Below, piece by piece: positions 1-7,617 of a DNA stretch of 64,000 bases. The notes beneath the pieces are model-generated. The model was not told where the DNA came from. It was given only the letters and a program-made list of their open reading frames with translations, and did no database searches. Within the stretch, counting starts at the first letter, position 1; every line of letters begins with the position of its first letter. This DNA is from Marivirga arenosa (GTDB taxonomy: Bacteria; Bacteroidota; Bacteroidia; Cytophagales; Cyclobacteriaceae): assembly GCF_030503875.2 (NCBI RefSeq), contig NZ_CP129968.2:2196001-2260000 (forward strand), in the 5' to 3' direction. Both the position numbers and the translations under genes were made by a program.

Positions 1-810
1 CCTAAAGAAAATGCCAAAGATATTAATAAAGCCTTCTGGGGTAATTTTAAGCAATTCTTTACCAATAAACATGAGTTCTTTAAGCGTTTAGATAGTATGC
101 GCGAAGAGAATCTTAAGAAAAAACAGGAATTTGTTAAAAAAGCGCAAGAATTATCTGAAAGCACAGAATGGAATAAAACAGCTGATCAATTAAAAGCACT
201 ACAGAGACAGTGGAAAGAGGTAGGTCCTGTTCCAGAGAAGTATAGGGAGAGTGTTTACAAAGAATTTAAGGCAGCATGTGACAAATTCTTTGAAAATAAG
301 CGAGCAGGCTCAAAAGATGCTCAGAAAGAGTATGAGGAAAATCTTAAGGCTAAAAATGACATCATCAATCAAATTAATAATCTGGAACCTGGTGATTTAG
401 ATCAATTAGAAGCCTATGAGCAAGCTTATGGAAAGATAGGTTTTGTTCCTAAGGAATCAATTCAACAAGCGAAAGAAGATTTCTCAAATGCTATTCAAGG
501 CTTTATTGAAAAATCTGAAGATGTATTGAATGATGAGCAGAAAGAAAAAGTGAAATTGATGGCGCAAATCACAAAGATTATGGCTGGGCCTAATTCAGAT
601 CGTAAGCTTAATCAAAAAGAGAATTCAATCCGTAAGAAAATTGGAGATTTGCAAAATGATATTGTGACTTGGAAAAATAATATGGAGTTTTTCGCCTCAT
701 CAAAGACTGCTGATAAATTCAAAAAAGAATTTGAAGAAAAAATTGAAGATGCAGAAAAAGAAATCTCTCTGTTAAAGAAGCAGTTACGAATCGTTCGTTC
801 AATTGAATAA
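1..810 (+). CDS. DUF349 domain protein, 3' part
   Basis: The reading frame is open from base 1, so the gene starts upstream of the window; the first ATG inside (97) is internal. The product is highly charged and helical, with repeated units of the type W-K-x-F-K-x-x-C-D-x-F-F-x-x-K typical of DUF349 (visible around window residues 13-25 and again near base 270). The C-terminus is a Lys/Glu-rich probable coiled coil. DUF349 proteins are common in Bacteroidota and their function is not established. It stands alone before the tRNA. The family call is fairly sure; the function is unknown. Confidence 0.8.
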   Translation, partial: PKENAKDINKAFWGNFKQFFTNKHEFFKRLDSMREENLKKKQEFVKKAQELSESTEWNKTADQLKALQRQWKEVGPVPEKYRESVYKEFKAACDKFFENKRAGSKDAQKEYEENLKAKNDIINQINNLEPGDLDQLEAYEQAYGKIGFVPKESIQQAKEDFSNAIQGFIEKSEDVLNDEQKEKVKLMAQITKIMAGPNSDRKLNQKENSIRKKIGDLQNDIVTWKNNMEFFASSKTADKFKKEFEEKIEDAEKEISLLKKQLRIVRSIE

Positions 811-840
811 AAATTTCTTTAAAATTTTTCTGCAAATGGG

Positions 841-871
841 TTTGCATTAACAAAAACGGCCTTTATATTTG
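841..871 (+). promoter_or_regulatory. Bacteroidota-type promoter of tRNA-Thr
   Basis: TTTG at 841-844 is followed, after exactly 19 bases, by TATATTTG at 864-871, matching the known Bacteroidota consensus TTTG-N19-TAnnTTTG. Transcription would start near 878, about 55 bases before the mature tRNA. This is the best promoter in the window. Confidence 0.8.
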
Positions 872-931
872 CATCCGCATTCAGGGAATAACAAACGGTT
901 ACAAACTGAAAAAGCTAAAAATTAAGTTTAT

Positions 932-1004
<73 letters not shown>

Positions 1005-1011
1005 CTCTTTT

Positions 1012-1045
1012 AAAGCCATTTGCACTATTGCGGATGGCTTTTTTT
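1012..1045 (+). terminator. Rho-independent terminator after tRNA-Thr
   Basis: The perfect stem AAAGCCAT (1012-1019) / ATGGCTTT (1034-1041) with a 14-base loop is followed by a T run. It lies 7 bases after the tRNA 3' end. Confidence 0.85.
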
Positions 1046-1089
1046 ATTAATTTTTTTTTAATGAAAGATAGTCGTTAGAAATTGAGCTA

Positions 1090-1404
1090 TCATGTTATTT
1101 GATTTTGAATCATAGTATGCAGTTGGCTTAAGTTGGGGGTAGAGAATTTTTCCTTTAATTCTCCTTCTTCATAAATCCCTACAAAAGGAAGGCTGTAAGC
1201 ACCTATTGCATTTACTGAATTTGGATTTTCAGAAACATCGACATCTATAAATTGTATAGATTTTTTATTTTCTTTTGCTATTGATTTGTAGGATGCTTCA
1301 AAAGCATTGCATAAAGCGGAATAATCGGAATATAAACGAACTACTACTCTTTGATTTGTAAAAAGGTGCAACCAAAGATTGTCATCATTTAATTGTTCTA
1401 TCAT
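1090..1404 (-). CDS. Thioredoxin-fold protein without a CXXC motif
   Basis: A 104-aa protein with no signal peptide, so probably cytoplasmic. The pattern beta strand (VVVRLYSD), helix, strand (IQFIDVDVSE), the SLPF loop containing the cis-proline, then strand (VGIYEEG) matches thioredoxin. At the place of W-C-G-P-C it reads Y-S-A-L-C, so only the second cysteine remains. It therefore cannot act as a normal dithiol reductase; a monothiol, scaffold or binding role is possible. It is read divergently from the export gene at 1608 with about 200 bases between them. The fold is likely; the function is unknown. Confidence 0.7.
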   Translation of the reverse strand: MIEQLNDDNLWLHLFTNQRVVVRLYSDYSALCNAFEASYKSIAKENKKSIQFIDVDVSENPNSVNAIGAYSLPFVGIYEEGELKEKFSTPNLSQLHTMIQNQIT

Positions 1405-1582
1405 AATTTTAGTATCTAAGTAAAATTACTTACGACAAAAATAATTCTTTTAGTTTTTAGATATTTGATAAGTTCTATTAATCGAATTGTAATCATCACC
1501 AAGTATTTATTAATTTCGACCAAATATGATTGATAACTACAATAAAAGCCTAAATTGATATTTTAAATCATATAGAATTTAT

Positions 1583-1590
1583 TAGTTTTG
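1583..1590 (+). promoter_or_regulatory. Candidate -7 box for the wza-like/wzc-like operon
   Basis: TAGTTTTG fits the Bacteroidota -7 consensus TAnnTTTG and lies 17 bases before the ATG at 1608. No TTTG sits at the ideal 19-base spacing upstream, so the call rests on the -7 box only. Confidence 0.4.
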
Positions 1591-1607
1591 GTATTTGAAA
1601 AAGTAAA

Positions 1608-2519
1608 ATGTTGATTAGAAAGTTTATATATATAGGATTCATAGCCATTTCTTTTTTTAGCTGTGTTTCCAACAAAGATATCGTGTATTTACAGCATCCA
1701 GATGACCCTGAAAAAGGAGAAGTATCTGAATCCGATAGTATTATTAGGACTTATCAAACCTACAATAGACCGTATGAACTTCAGCCTGAAGATATTATCT
1801 CGCTTCGTATTGCCAGTTTAACTCCGGCAGAGTTCGATTTTGTGAAGCAATATGAGGAGCAATTAGGTATTATAAGAAAATTAAATCAGTATAATCAAGG
1901 TACTCAAGATGGTGGAAATCAAAATAATATGCGTATGCAGGGAATGGGTGCTGTTGGTGAGGAAGGCTCTGGTTTAATGCCCATAATGTTAGATCGGCAG
2001 CAAACTGGTTTTACTATAGATCGAAAAGGTAATTTGGAATTGCCTGAAATAGGGGAAGTGCAGTTAGCGGGTTTGAGCATACGTGAAGCGGAGGAATTGA
2101 TTAAGGAAAAGCTTATTAATTATTTTGAAACTCCTGTAGTGAGAATACAATTACTAAGTTTTCATTTTACAGTATTAGGTGAAGTGAATAATGAAGGGCG
2201 CTACACTTCTTTTGATCCTAAAACCAATGTAATTGACGCCATTACTTTAGCTGAAAACCTGACTGATTTTGCAGATAGATCCCGATTGAAGGTAGTACGT
2301 TTTAGCGGGAGTGAAGCACAAGTGTATTATGTGAATACTTTAAGAGAAGATTTAGTGTCTCAGAAAGGCTTTTATTTACAACCAAATGATCTAATTGTAG
2401 TGCCAGCATTAAGAGCAAGACAATCAAGAAGATATTTATTACCAGCTACAACTAATATTATTGGAGTTACAGCTTCCGCTTTATCTCTCATTTTGATCAT
2501 CTTAAATCAGACTCAGTAA
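1608..2519 (+). CDS. Polysaccharide export outer-membrane lipoprotein (Wza/BexD family)
   Basis: 303 aa. The N-terminus has a short basic start, a hydrophobic run and the lipobox F-F-S-C (Cys19), so it is an outer-membrane lipoprotein. The region after it (YELQPEDIISLRI) is the usual start of the poly_export domain, followed by a Gln/Asn/Gly-rich insert (about 95-120), the rest of the poly_export domain and one SLBB-like segment (FTVLGEVNNEGRY). A C-terminal hydrophobic helix (about 280-300) probably spans the outer membrane. The next gene, a chain-length kinase, starts 3 bases later, so the two form an export operon, presumably serving the glycan locus downstream. The exact exported polymer is inferred. 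Confidence 0.9.
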   Translation: MLIRKFIYIGFIAISFFSCVSNKDIVYLQHPDDPEKGEVSESDSIIRTYQTYNRPYELQPEDIISLRIASLTPAEFDFVKQYEEQLGIIRKLNQYNQGTQDGGNQNNMRMQGMGAVGEEGSGLMPIMLDRQQTGFTIDRKGNLELPEIGEVQLAGLSIREAEELIKEKLINYFETPVVRIQLLSFHFTVLGEVNNEGRYTSFDPKTNVIDAITLAENLTDFADRSRLKVVRFSGSEAQVYYVNTLREDLVSQKGFYLQPNDLIVVPALRARQSRRYLLPATTNIIGVTASALSLILIILNQTQ

Positions 2520-2522
2520 GTA

Positions 2523-4925
2523 ATGGATGGATTTGACTTTCAAGACGAGGCTGTAAAAGAAGACAAGCCGATAGATTTTCTAAAGTATCTGCTTAAGATA
2601 TTAAGAAGGTGGCCTTTTATTATTCTCTTTTTTGCTTTTACAACAACTTTAGGGATTCTATATAATCGATATGCAAATCCGGTTTATTCTATAAAAGGTC
2701 AGTTTATCACTAAGAAATTTACTGAGAACAAATCAATCTTACCTGGACTCGAAGATGCAAAATATTACTTAGGGTCAAGTCAGGAAGTTTATGAGGAAAT
2801 TCCTTTATTAAAATCAAATGATAAGATAGAGGAAACTCTCAACAGACTAAATTTTAGAGTAAGTTACTTTGCGCAAGGTTATATAAAAACAACTGAGCAA
2901 AAAAGTGGGAATGGATATCAAGTTGTGATTGATACCCTAATGGGAAATAATGTGCCCTATGGATTAAAAATATTTGTTAATAAGAAGTCTGAAAACCAAT
3001 TTCAATTTAATGTTGAAGGAAATCAGGATTGGGCTTCTAAATTAGAGGGGAAGAATTTTAATTATAATACCCCTTATTTAGTTGGAGATTTGAAATTTGT
3101 GATAGAGGGTGGTGGGTCTTCAGCCTCAACTGATCAAGACAAATACTTTTTTGTAATCAATAAAAAAGAAAGTCTAGTTAGTCAGTATAAGAATCGGTTA
3201 AAAATTTCATGGCAACAGCAAGGGTCTGCGATCCTGAATATGGCTATGGAAAGTGTAATTCCTGAAAAGGATATCCTTTTCATGAATACCTATTATCAGG
3301 TAGTTGAAGAATTAGGGTTAAAAGAAAAAAATCAGAATCTGGAGAATACCATCAATTTTATTGATGAACAGATGGCGATGATTTCTGACTCTATTGTTCA
3401 ATTTCAGGAAACAATTGATCAACTCCAATTGGAAAATAGAGAATTGACATTAGGAAGTCAGACTATATTTTCAAAACTCAATCAATTAGATCAACAAAAA
3501 GCTGAGGTTTTATTACAAGAGCGTTATTATAATTATTTAAAATCATATATACAGCAAAATAGAACTTCTGAAGTATTTGCCCCCTCTTTAATTGGGTTAG
3601 ATGCCCCGATGCTAAATGATTTAGTCAACCAGTATATTCAGCAGAAACAAAAAGACAAGATTTTTAGAAATCAGGAAAATTATAAAAACCCTTTAGTAAA
3701 CAGAGAAGATAGCATAAGAAAAAGGCTTGAAAAAAATATTTTCGAAGCTTTAAATAGCTACCAGAAAATAAATCGAGATACACTTTCCGCAATAAATAGG
3801 AGAAGTAATTTTTTAATGGGCTCGATTAGTGAATTGCAGGGTGATATGCGAGAACTCAATCGTGCGAAAAGATTATTTGAATTGAATCAAAATTTATTTG
3901 ACCTTTTTATTGAACGTAAAACTGAAGCGGCTATTTCAAAAGCTTCCGCCACATCGGATTATCAACTAATTGAAGAGCCTTCTTATTCTAATAATCCAGT
4001 TCGACCTAATTCGGAGCGTAATCTACTAATAGCGATGGCAATGGGATTGTTACTTCCAGTGGCCTTTTTCTTTATTAAAGATTTTACTAATCCACGAATA
4101 ATGGATAGGGATGATTTAGATAGAAATTCTGATATGCCTTTGCTAGGAAACATTGCTCATAAGATAGATGAGACCAATACCATAGTGAAGGACAGGCCTA
4201 AATCATTGGTGGCCGAATCTTTCAGGGCGCTTAGGGCTAATATGAAATATTTACAGGGGCGAGATAAAAAACAAGCCAAAACATTCATGGTAACTTCTTC
4301 TGTAAGTGGAGAAGGAAAAACCTTTTGTTCTCTAAATTTAGCCTATACTTTAGCCGCCTCTGGTCGAAAAACCATTCTAATAGGGGCCGATATGCGTAAA
4401 CCAAACTTAACTGACTTTATTGAAGCTTATCCTGATCGAGGTTTAAGTGAATACTTGGCAGGCTATGCAGAAAAAGATGAAGTGGTTATTAATGGTGAAA
4501 CGAAAAATCTTTGGTTTGTTGGAGCTGGAGCTGTGCCACCAAACCCTTCTGAGTTATTAGCAGGTGACAAGATGAACGAGTTTATGGTAAAACTTCGTGA
4601 AGAGTTTGATGCTATTATTATTGATACTTCTCCAATCGGTTTAGTTGCTGATGCTATGGAATTATTGCCACATGTAGATCATACGCTTTTAATTGTAAGA
4701 CAAGGGGTAAGTATGAAACAAGCACTTAATATGGTGAATGGCCTCTATAATGAAGGGAAAATTAAGCCAATGTCTGTCATCTTTAATGATATCCAATTAC
4801 GCAGAAGAGGATATGGATATTATGGTGGCTACATCTACGGAATGGGCTATGGTGGTTATGGTTATGGCTATTATGATGAGGATAGGTTGAAGAAACGTAA
4901 AGGCTTGTTCAGAAGAAAGGGTTAA
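2523..4925 (+). CDS. Wzc-like chain-length determinant and BY-family tyrosine kinase
   Basis: 800 aa. An N-terminal transmembrane helix (about 32-48), a long periplasmic part with coiled-coil helices (about 260-470), a second transmembrane helix (about 500-520) and a cytoplasmic kinase domain match the GNVR/Wzc architecture. Walker A is SGEGKT (near residue 594), Walker A' is ILIGADMRKP and Walker B is AIIIDTSPIG. The C-terminus is a Tyr/Gly-rich tail (RRRGYGYYGGYIYG and onward) ending in a basic stretch; this is the autophosphorylated Tyr cluster known for BY kinases. It should control polymer length together with the Wza-like protein just upstream. The gene is intact. Confidence 0.92.
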   Translation: MDGFDFQDEAVKEDKPIDFLKYLLKILRRWPFIILFFAFTTTLGILYNRYANPVYSIKGQFITKKFTENKSILPGLEDAKYYLGSSQEVYEEIPLLKSNDKIEETLNRLNFRVSYFAQGYIKTTEQKSGNGYQVVIDTLMGNNVPYGLKIFVNKKSENQFQFNVEGNQDWASKLEGKNFNYNTPYLVGDLKFVIEGGGSSASTDQDKYFFVINKKESLVSQYKNRLKISWQQQGSAILNMAMESVIPEKDILFMNTYYQVVEELGLKEKNQNLENTINFIDEQMAMISDSIVQFQETIDQLQLENRELTLGSQTIFSKLNQLDQQKAEVLLQERYYNYLKSYIQQNRTSEVFAPSLIGLDAPMLNDLVNQYIQQKQKDKIFRNQENYKNPLVNREDSIRKRLEKNIFEALNSYQKINRDTLSAINRRSNFLMGSISELQGDMRELNRAKRLFELNQNLFDLFIERKTEAAISKASATSDYQLIEEPSYSNNPVRPNSERNLLIAMAMGLLLPVAFFFIKDFTNPRIMDRDDLDRNSDMPLLGNIAHKIDETNTIVKDRPKSLVAESFRALRANMKYLQGRDKKQAKTFMVTSSVSGEGKTFCSLNLAYTLAASGRKTILIGADMRKPNLTDFIEAYPDRGLSEYLAGYAEKDEVVINGETKNLWFVGAGAVPPNPSELLAGDKMNEFMVKLREEFDAIIIDTSPIGLVADAMELLPHVDHTLLIVRQGVSMKQALNMVNGLYNEGKIKPMSVIFNDIQLRRRGYGYYGGYIYGMGYGGYGYGYYDEDRLKKRKGLFRRKG

Positions 4926-4999
4926 TTAAGAATTAAGAATTAAGAATTAAGAATTAAGAATTAAGAATTAAGAATTAAGAATTAAGAATTAAGAATTAA
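4924..4999. repeat. Tandem array of AATTAAG, about 10.9 copies
   Basis: The 7-base unit AATTAAG is repeated perfectly ten times, with a last partial AATTAA, starting at the stop codon region of the wzc-like gene. A 7-base period is prone to slippage, so copy number should vary between strains. It is not in a reading frame. Confidence 0.95.
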
Positions 5000-5082
5000 A
5001 ATTTTTTATTAGCCACTATCTTCCTTGCTAGGAAAAAAGCAATCTAACAGTGTTAAAGCATTATTCATATTTACTTTTATAG

Positions 5083-5112
5083 CTATCCCCTTGAGGGGAT
5101 TATAGGGGTGTT
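5083..5112 (+). repeat. TCCCCTTGAGGGGA palindromic repeat, copy 1
   Basis: A 30-base unit consisting of CTA, the palindromic core TCCCCTTGAGGGGA, then TTATAGGGGTGTT. It is identical to the copies at 5668 and 6711 and one base different in its core tail from the copy at 22529. Confidence 0.9.
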
Positions 5113-5325
5113 CTTTAAGTAGTAACTATAAACTTTTTGGACTTTTTACTAATAGCAATGACGATATTAATGGCAAGTAGCGTCATTGCGAGTGTAACGA
5201 AGCAATCTTTAACTTTCATAGCGTCATTCTTGATTTGATCAGGGATCTTTTGCTTTAGCTTATTATATTCGATATATTCCAAGCTTTTTGCAATCATTAA
5301 AAACAGAAAATAAAATGATTTTTTC

Positions 5326-5461
5326 CTTTTTGCTTGAACAAAAAGAATCAGCTAGTAAGCGGACCAGCGAAAAATTCAAGAAAGTTTAATGCTTCAAAGC
5401 ACAAGGCTAGCGCTGGCCCGCTAAACTTTCGTCCAGCCCGCTTTTCCGAAGCATTCGGAAA
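5326..5461. repeat. Compound hairpin element, partial copy
   Basis: It contains a CTTTTTG/CAAAAAG hairpin (5326-5345), a minus-oriented GC core GCGGACCAGCG (5359-5369), then a hairpin with arms GAAAGTTTA (5380-5388) and TAAACTTTC (5422-5430). The loop of this hairpin ends in the plus-oriented core CGCTGGCCCGC (5411-5421). A further hairpin TTTCCGAA-GCA-TTCGGAAA follows directly. Compared with the full copies at 5761 and 6174 the parts are rearranged, and the stems have different sequences but pair perfectly. Confidence 0.75.
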
Positions 5462-5667
5462 TTATGGTATTAGCTATGTTTTTTTGTTGATGATGGTTCC
5501 TACTTTCATTCCTGCGTAACCTGTCCCGTTCTGAAGGTCGGGAAGCAGGAATCTCACTTTAAATAAATATTTAGTGTAGTAAATTATTTGATGGAATTCT
5601 TTTAATACCACTCCAGAAAAAATTTTAGCGAAATTATCTCTCAACATAATAATATCAATCCCTACAA

Positions 5668-5697
5668 CTATCCCCTTGAGGGGATTATAGGGGTGTT
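5668..5697 (+). repeat. TCCCCTTGAGGGGA palindromic repeat, copy 2
   Basis: It has the same 30 bases as the copy at 5083. It sits between a partial and a full compound hairpin element. Confidence 0.9.
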
Positions 5698-5760
5698 TAT
5701 TTTCTAATGCGTTTATATGACTTCGCTTTTTAAAAGCTTGTTGTTGTATTTCACTTCTTA

Positions 5761-6070
5761 ATACTTTTTTCATTGATAAAAAAGTATCCAAAAAATCTAG
5801 GTGAAATGATGCTTCCACGCTTCTAGGCCGCCGCTGGCCCGCCATTTCACCGTTGCCTCGCGCTTTTTCGCTATCGCAAAAGTTGGGCGAATTAGCCAGA
5901 AAAATGGAAGTGACTAATTTGGAATTTTATAGGGAAAACTGCTTTCTTAACCACGATTGATCGCTAGAAGAAAGCGGGCAGGAGGACAAAAAGGCGGGGA
6001 GGGAGCTGGATTGCAGCGCGGAAGCATCTTTTTGTCATGATTTTTTCTTTCTTTTTGATCTAGCAAAAAG
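5761..6070. repeat. Compound hairpin element, full copy A (310 bp)
   Basis: In order: outer hairpin ATACTTTTTT/AAAAAAGTAT (5761-5787, 7-base loop); hairpin GGTGAAATG (5800-5808) / CATTTCACC (5843-5851) with CGCTGGCCCGC at 5832-5842; a T-rich/A-rich mini hairpin near 5861-5880; about 100 bases of spacer; hairpin GACAAAAAG (5985-5993) / CTTTTTGTC (6028-6036) with a degenerate core in the opposite orientation; CATGATTTTTTC; and closing hairpin CTTTTTG/CAAAAAG (6051-6070). Order and spacing match copy B. Confidence 0.8.
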
Positions 6071-6173
6071 AAAATACAAGTATAAACTACTTGGGGTAGT
6101 AAAGGAATAAATTAAGTTTAATGTCTTTTATTACCGATTAAGCTAGACTTTTAACAGTTTTGATATTTACTTA

Positions 6174-6490
6174 ATACTTTTTCCAATGATGAAAAAGTAT
6201 GCAAAAAATCTGAGTGAAATGAAGCTGTCAGCCCTCAAGGCCTACGTTGGCCCGCCATTTCACCCTTCCTTACGCGCTTTTTCGTTTGCAGCGAAATTTG
6301 GTCGTGCTATCTTTTAATCTTCATCTGAATTAAATTCGATTCATAGAACTTTAATCAAATTAATAGGAATATATTTGTTCGAAGCGTGTGGGTGGGAAGA
6401 CAAAACAGCGGGCCAGCGCAGCAGCTTTGTTTTGTCATGATTTTTTCGCTTGTCCGCTTATTAGCTGATTCTTTTTGATCTAGCAAAAAG
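6174..6490. repeat. Compound hairpin element, full copy B (317 bp)
   Basis: In order: outer hairpin ATACTTTTTC/GAAAAAGTAT (6174-6200); hairpin GTGAAATG (6214-6221) / CATTTCAC (6256-6263) with core CGTTGGCCCGC (6245-6255); mini hairpin TTTCG/CGAAA near 6277-6295; spacer; hairpin GACAAAACA (6399-6407) / TGTTTTGTC (6428-6436) with minus-oriented core GCGGGCCAGCG (6408-6418); CATGATTTTTTC; and closing hairpin CTTTTTG/CAAAAAG (6471-6490). The gap between the two core hairpins is 135 bases, against 133 in copy A. Stem bases differ between copies but pairing is kept. Confidence 0.8.
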
Positions 6491-6710
6491 ACAAAGTAAG
6501 TCTATGAAACAATTTAATCTTTGTGAAAATAATTAAATGTATATAATCTCTTACATCTTCCCTACAATTTTTCCTTAGCTTATTGCAATTCTTTAATCTA
6601 TCTACTACTTTTATTATTGAGTAGTTATTTTACTCGTTTTTTATTTAAATTTTGGCTAATTATTAGGTAGCAATACCTTAATCATTTGTTACCAATATTA
6701 CTGTGTGAGA

Positions 6711-6740
6711 CTATCCCCTTGAGGGGATTATAGGGGTGTT
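6711..6740 (+). repeat. TCCCCTTGAGGGGA palindromic repeat, copy 3
   Basis: It has the same 30 bases as the copies at 5083 and 5668. It is preceded by CTGTGTGAGA, similar to the CTGTGAGA before the copy at 22529, so the repeat unit may extend a few bases upstream. Confidence 0.9.
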
Positions 6741-7008
6741 TCCTGAGAAAATCTCATTAGTACTAGCCGAATTGTTGATTTAGTTAAAATCACACAGAAA
6801 AAGCTTTTTGCTAAGTTCTAATTGGGACTGAAAGGGCGAAGCTGTAAATAATTACGAATTAGTAATTGATTAATTAAGAATTGAGTTGGTTCAGTATTAA
6901 ATTGAAATTGATAAAATCATACATAAATAGTAAATTATTTAAAACTGTTGAAGGCCGAACATCCTACATCTTTCATCTAACTATTTATAAATCGCTAAAA
7001 ACCTGATC

Positions 7009-7050
7009 ACTTGACAACTTAAACACTGAATAAGTGTTAAACTTGACAAC
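7009..7050 (+). promoter_or_regulatory. Possible operator upstream of the glycan-locus regulator
   Basis: A direct repeat ACTTGACAAC (7009-7018 and 7041-7050) flanks an inverted repeat AACACT-gaata-AGTGTT (7022-7038). The block ends 5 bases before the TTG start of the winged-helix regulator. That arrangement would suit autoregulation, but binding is inferred only from position and symmetry. Confidence 0.4.
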
Positions 7051-7055
7051 ATACA

Positions 7056-7583
7056 TTGCTCGACACCCTAATTACCTCTAAAACCCGTATTAAACTTCTC
7101 CTCAAGTTCTTTTTGAATGCGCAGACTAAGAGCTATTTGCGTTCATTAGAAGGAGAGTTTGGAGAAAGCACCAATGCCATTCGCTTAGAGCTCAATAAAT
7201 TTGAGGAAGCTGGGATGTTGAAGGCAGATGTCGAAGGCAATAAAAAATTATATCAGGCGAATACAAAGCACCCGCTTTTTGAAGACATTCACAACATTAT
7301 CAAGAAATATATCGGGATCGATCGCGTAATAGAGCAGATCATTGGGAAAGTAGGGCAATTAGAAAAGGTATATTTAATTGGTGATTACGCGAAAGGAATA
7401 GATGGCGGAATAATAGACTTCCTATTAGTCGGTAATCAGTTTAATCATGAATACATTGCCAATATGACCGGCATAGCCGAAAAGAAAATTGATCGTAAAA
7501 TTCGCTTTTTATTTATGGAGCCCACAGAGTTTGTGGGGCAAGTTCCAACTGCTGAGGCGGGACTTTTACTGTGGCAGAGTTAA
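7056..7583 (+). CDS. ArsR-like winged-helix regulator heading the glycan locus
   Basis: 175 aa starting at TTG; no in-frame ATG lies upstream, and the first internal Met would cut off the HTH domain. Residues 1-75 form a winged helix (LITSKTRIKLLLKFF, recognition-helix region GESTNAIRLELNKFEEAGML). Residues 90-175 form a second domain with a nucleotidyltransferase-like start (VYLIGDYAKGIDGGIIDFLLVG). This protein type is recurrent at the start of Bacteroidota polysaccharide loci. It lies 34 bases before the dehydratase gene. Direct and inverted repeats just upstream may be its operator. What it senses is unknown. Confidence 0.75.
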   Translation: MLDTLITSKTRIKLLLKFFLNAQTKSYLRSLEGEFGESTNAIRLELNKFEEAGMLKADVEGNKKLYQANTKHPLFEDIHNIIKKYIGIDRVIEQIIGKVGQLEKVYLIGDYAKGIDGGIIDFLLVGNQFNHEYIANMTGIAEKKIDRKIRFLFMEPTEFVGQVPTAEAGLLLWQS

Positions 7584-7617
7584 TATATATAGCTAAATTA
7601 TTTAGAAAATCTCATAA

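Larger units (their letters stand above)
5000..7055. other. 2-kb gene-free region made of interspersed hairpin repeats
   Basis: No convincing gene is present: the open frames here are short, lack recognisable domains and are built from repeat DNA. The region holds three copies of a TCCCCTTGAGGGGA palindrome family, two full and one partial copy of a compound hairpin element (listed separately), a GTCATTGCGAG...CGAAGCAATC repeat (about 5183-5211), a CATTCCTGC...GCAGGAATC palindrome (about 5507-5553) with a nested CCTGTCCCG...TCGGGA palindrome, and an ATTACGAATTAGTAATT stretch (about 6850-6870). GC-rich islands alternate with A/T-rich DNA. It separates the export genes from the glycan locus. 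Confidence 0.75.

Noticed and set aside
4924..4999. CRISPR-like direct repeats
   Set aside because: The unit is 7 bases with no spacers and no cas genes nearby; it is a simple tandem repeat.
5115..5845. Short open frames at 5115-5297 (-), 5334-5519 (+) and 5474-5845 (-)
   Set aside because: They are formed by palindromic repeat DNA, overlap each other on opposite strands, and show no domain or coding character.
5326..6490. Integron attC sites
   Set aside because: The hairpins lack the RYYYAAC/GTTRRRY ends and no integrase or cassette genes are present.
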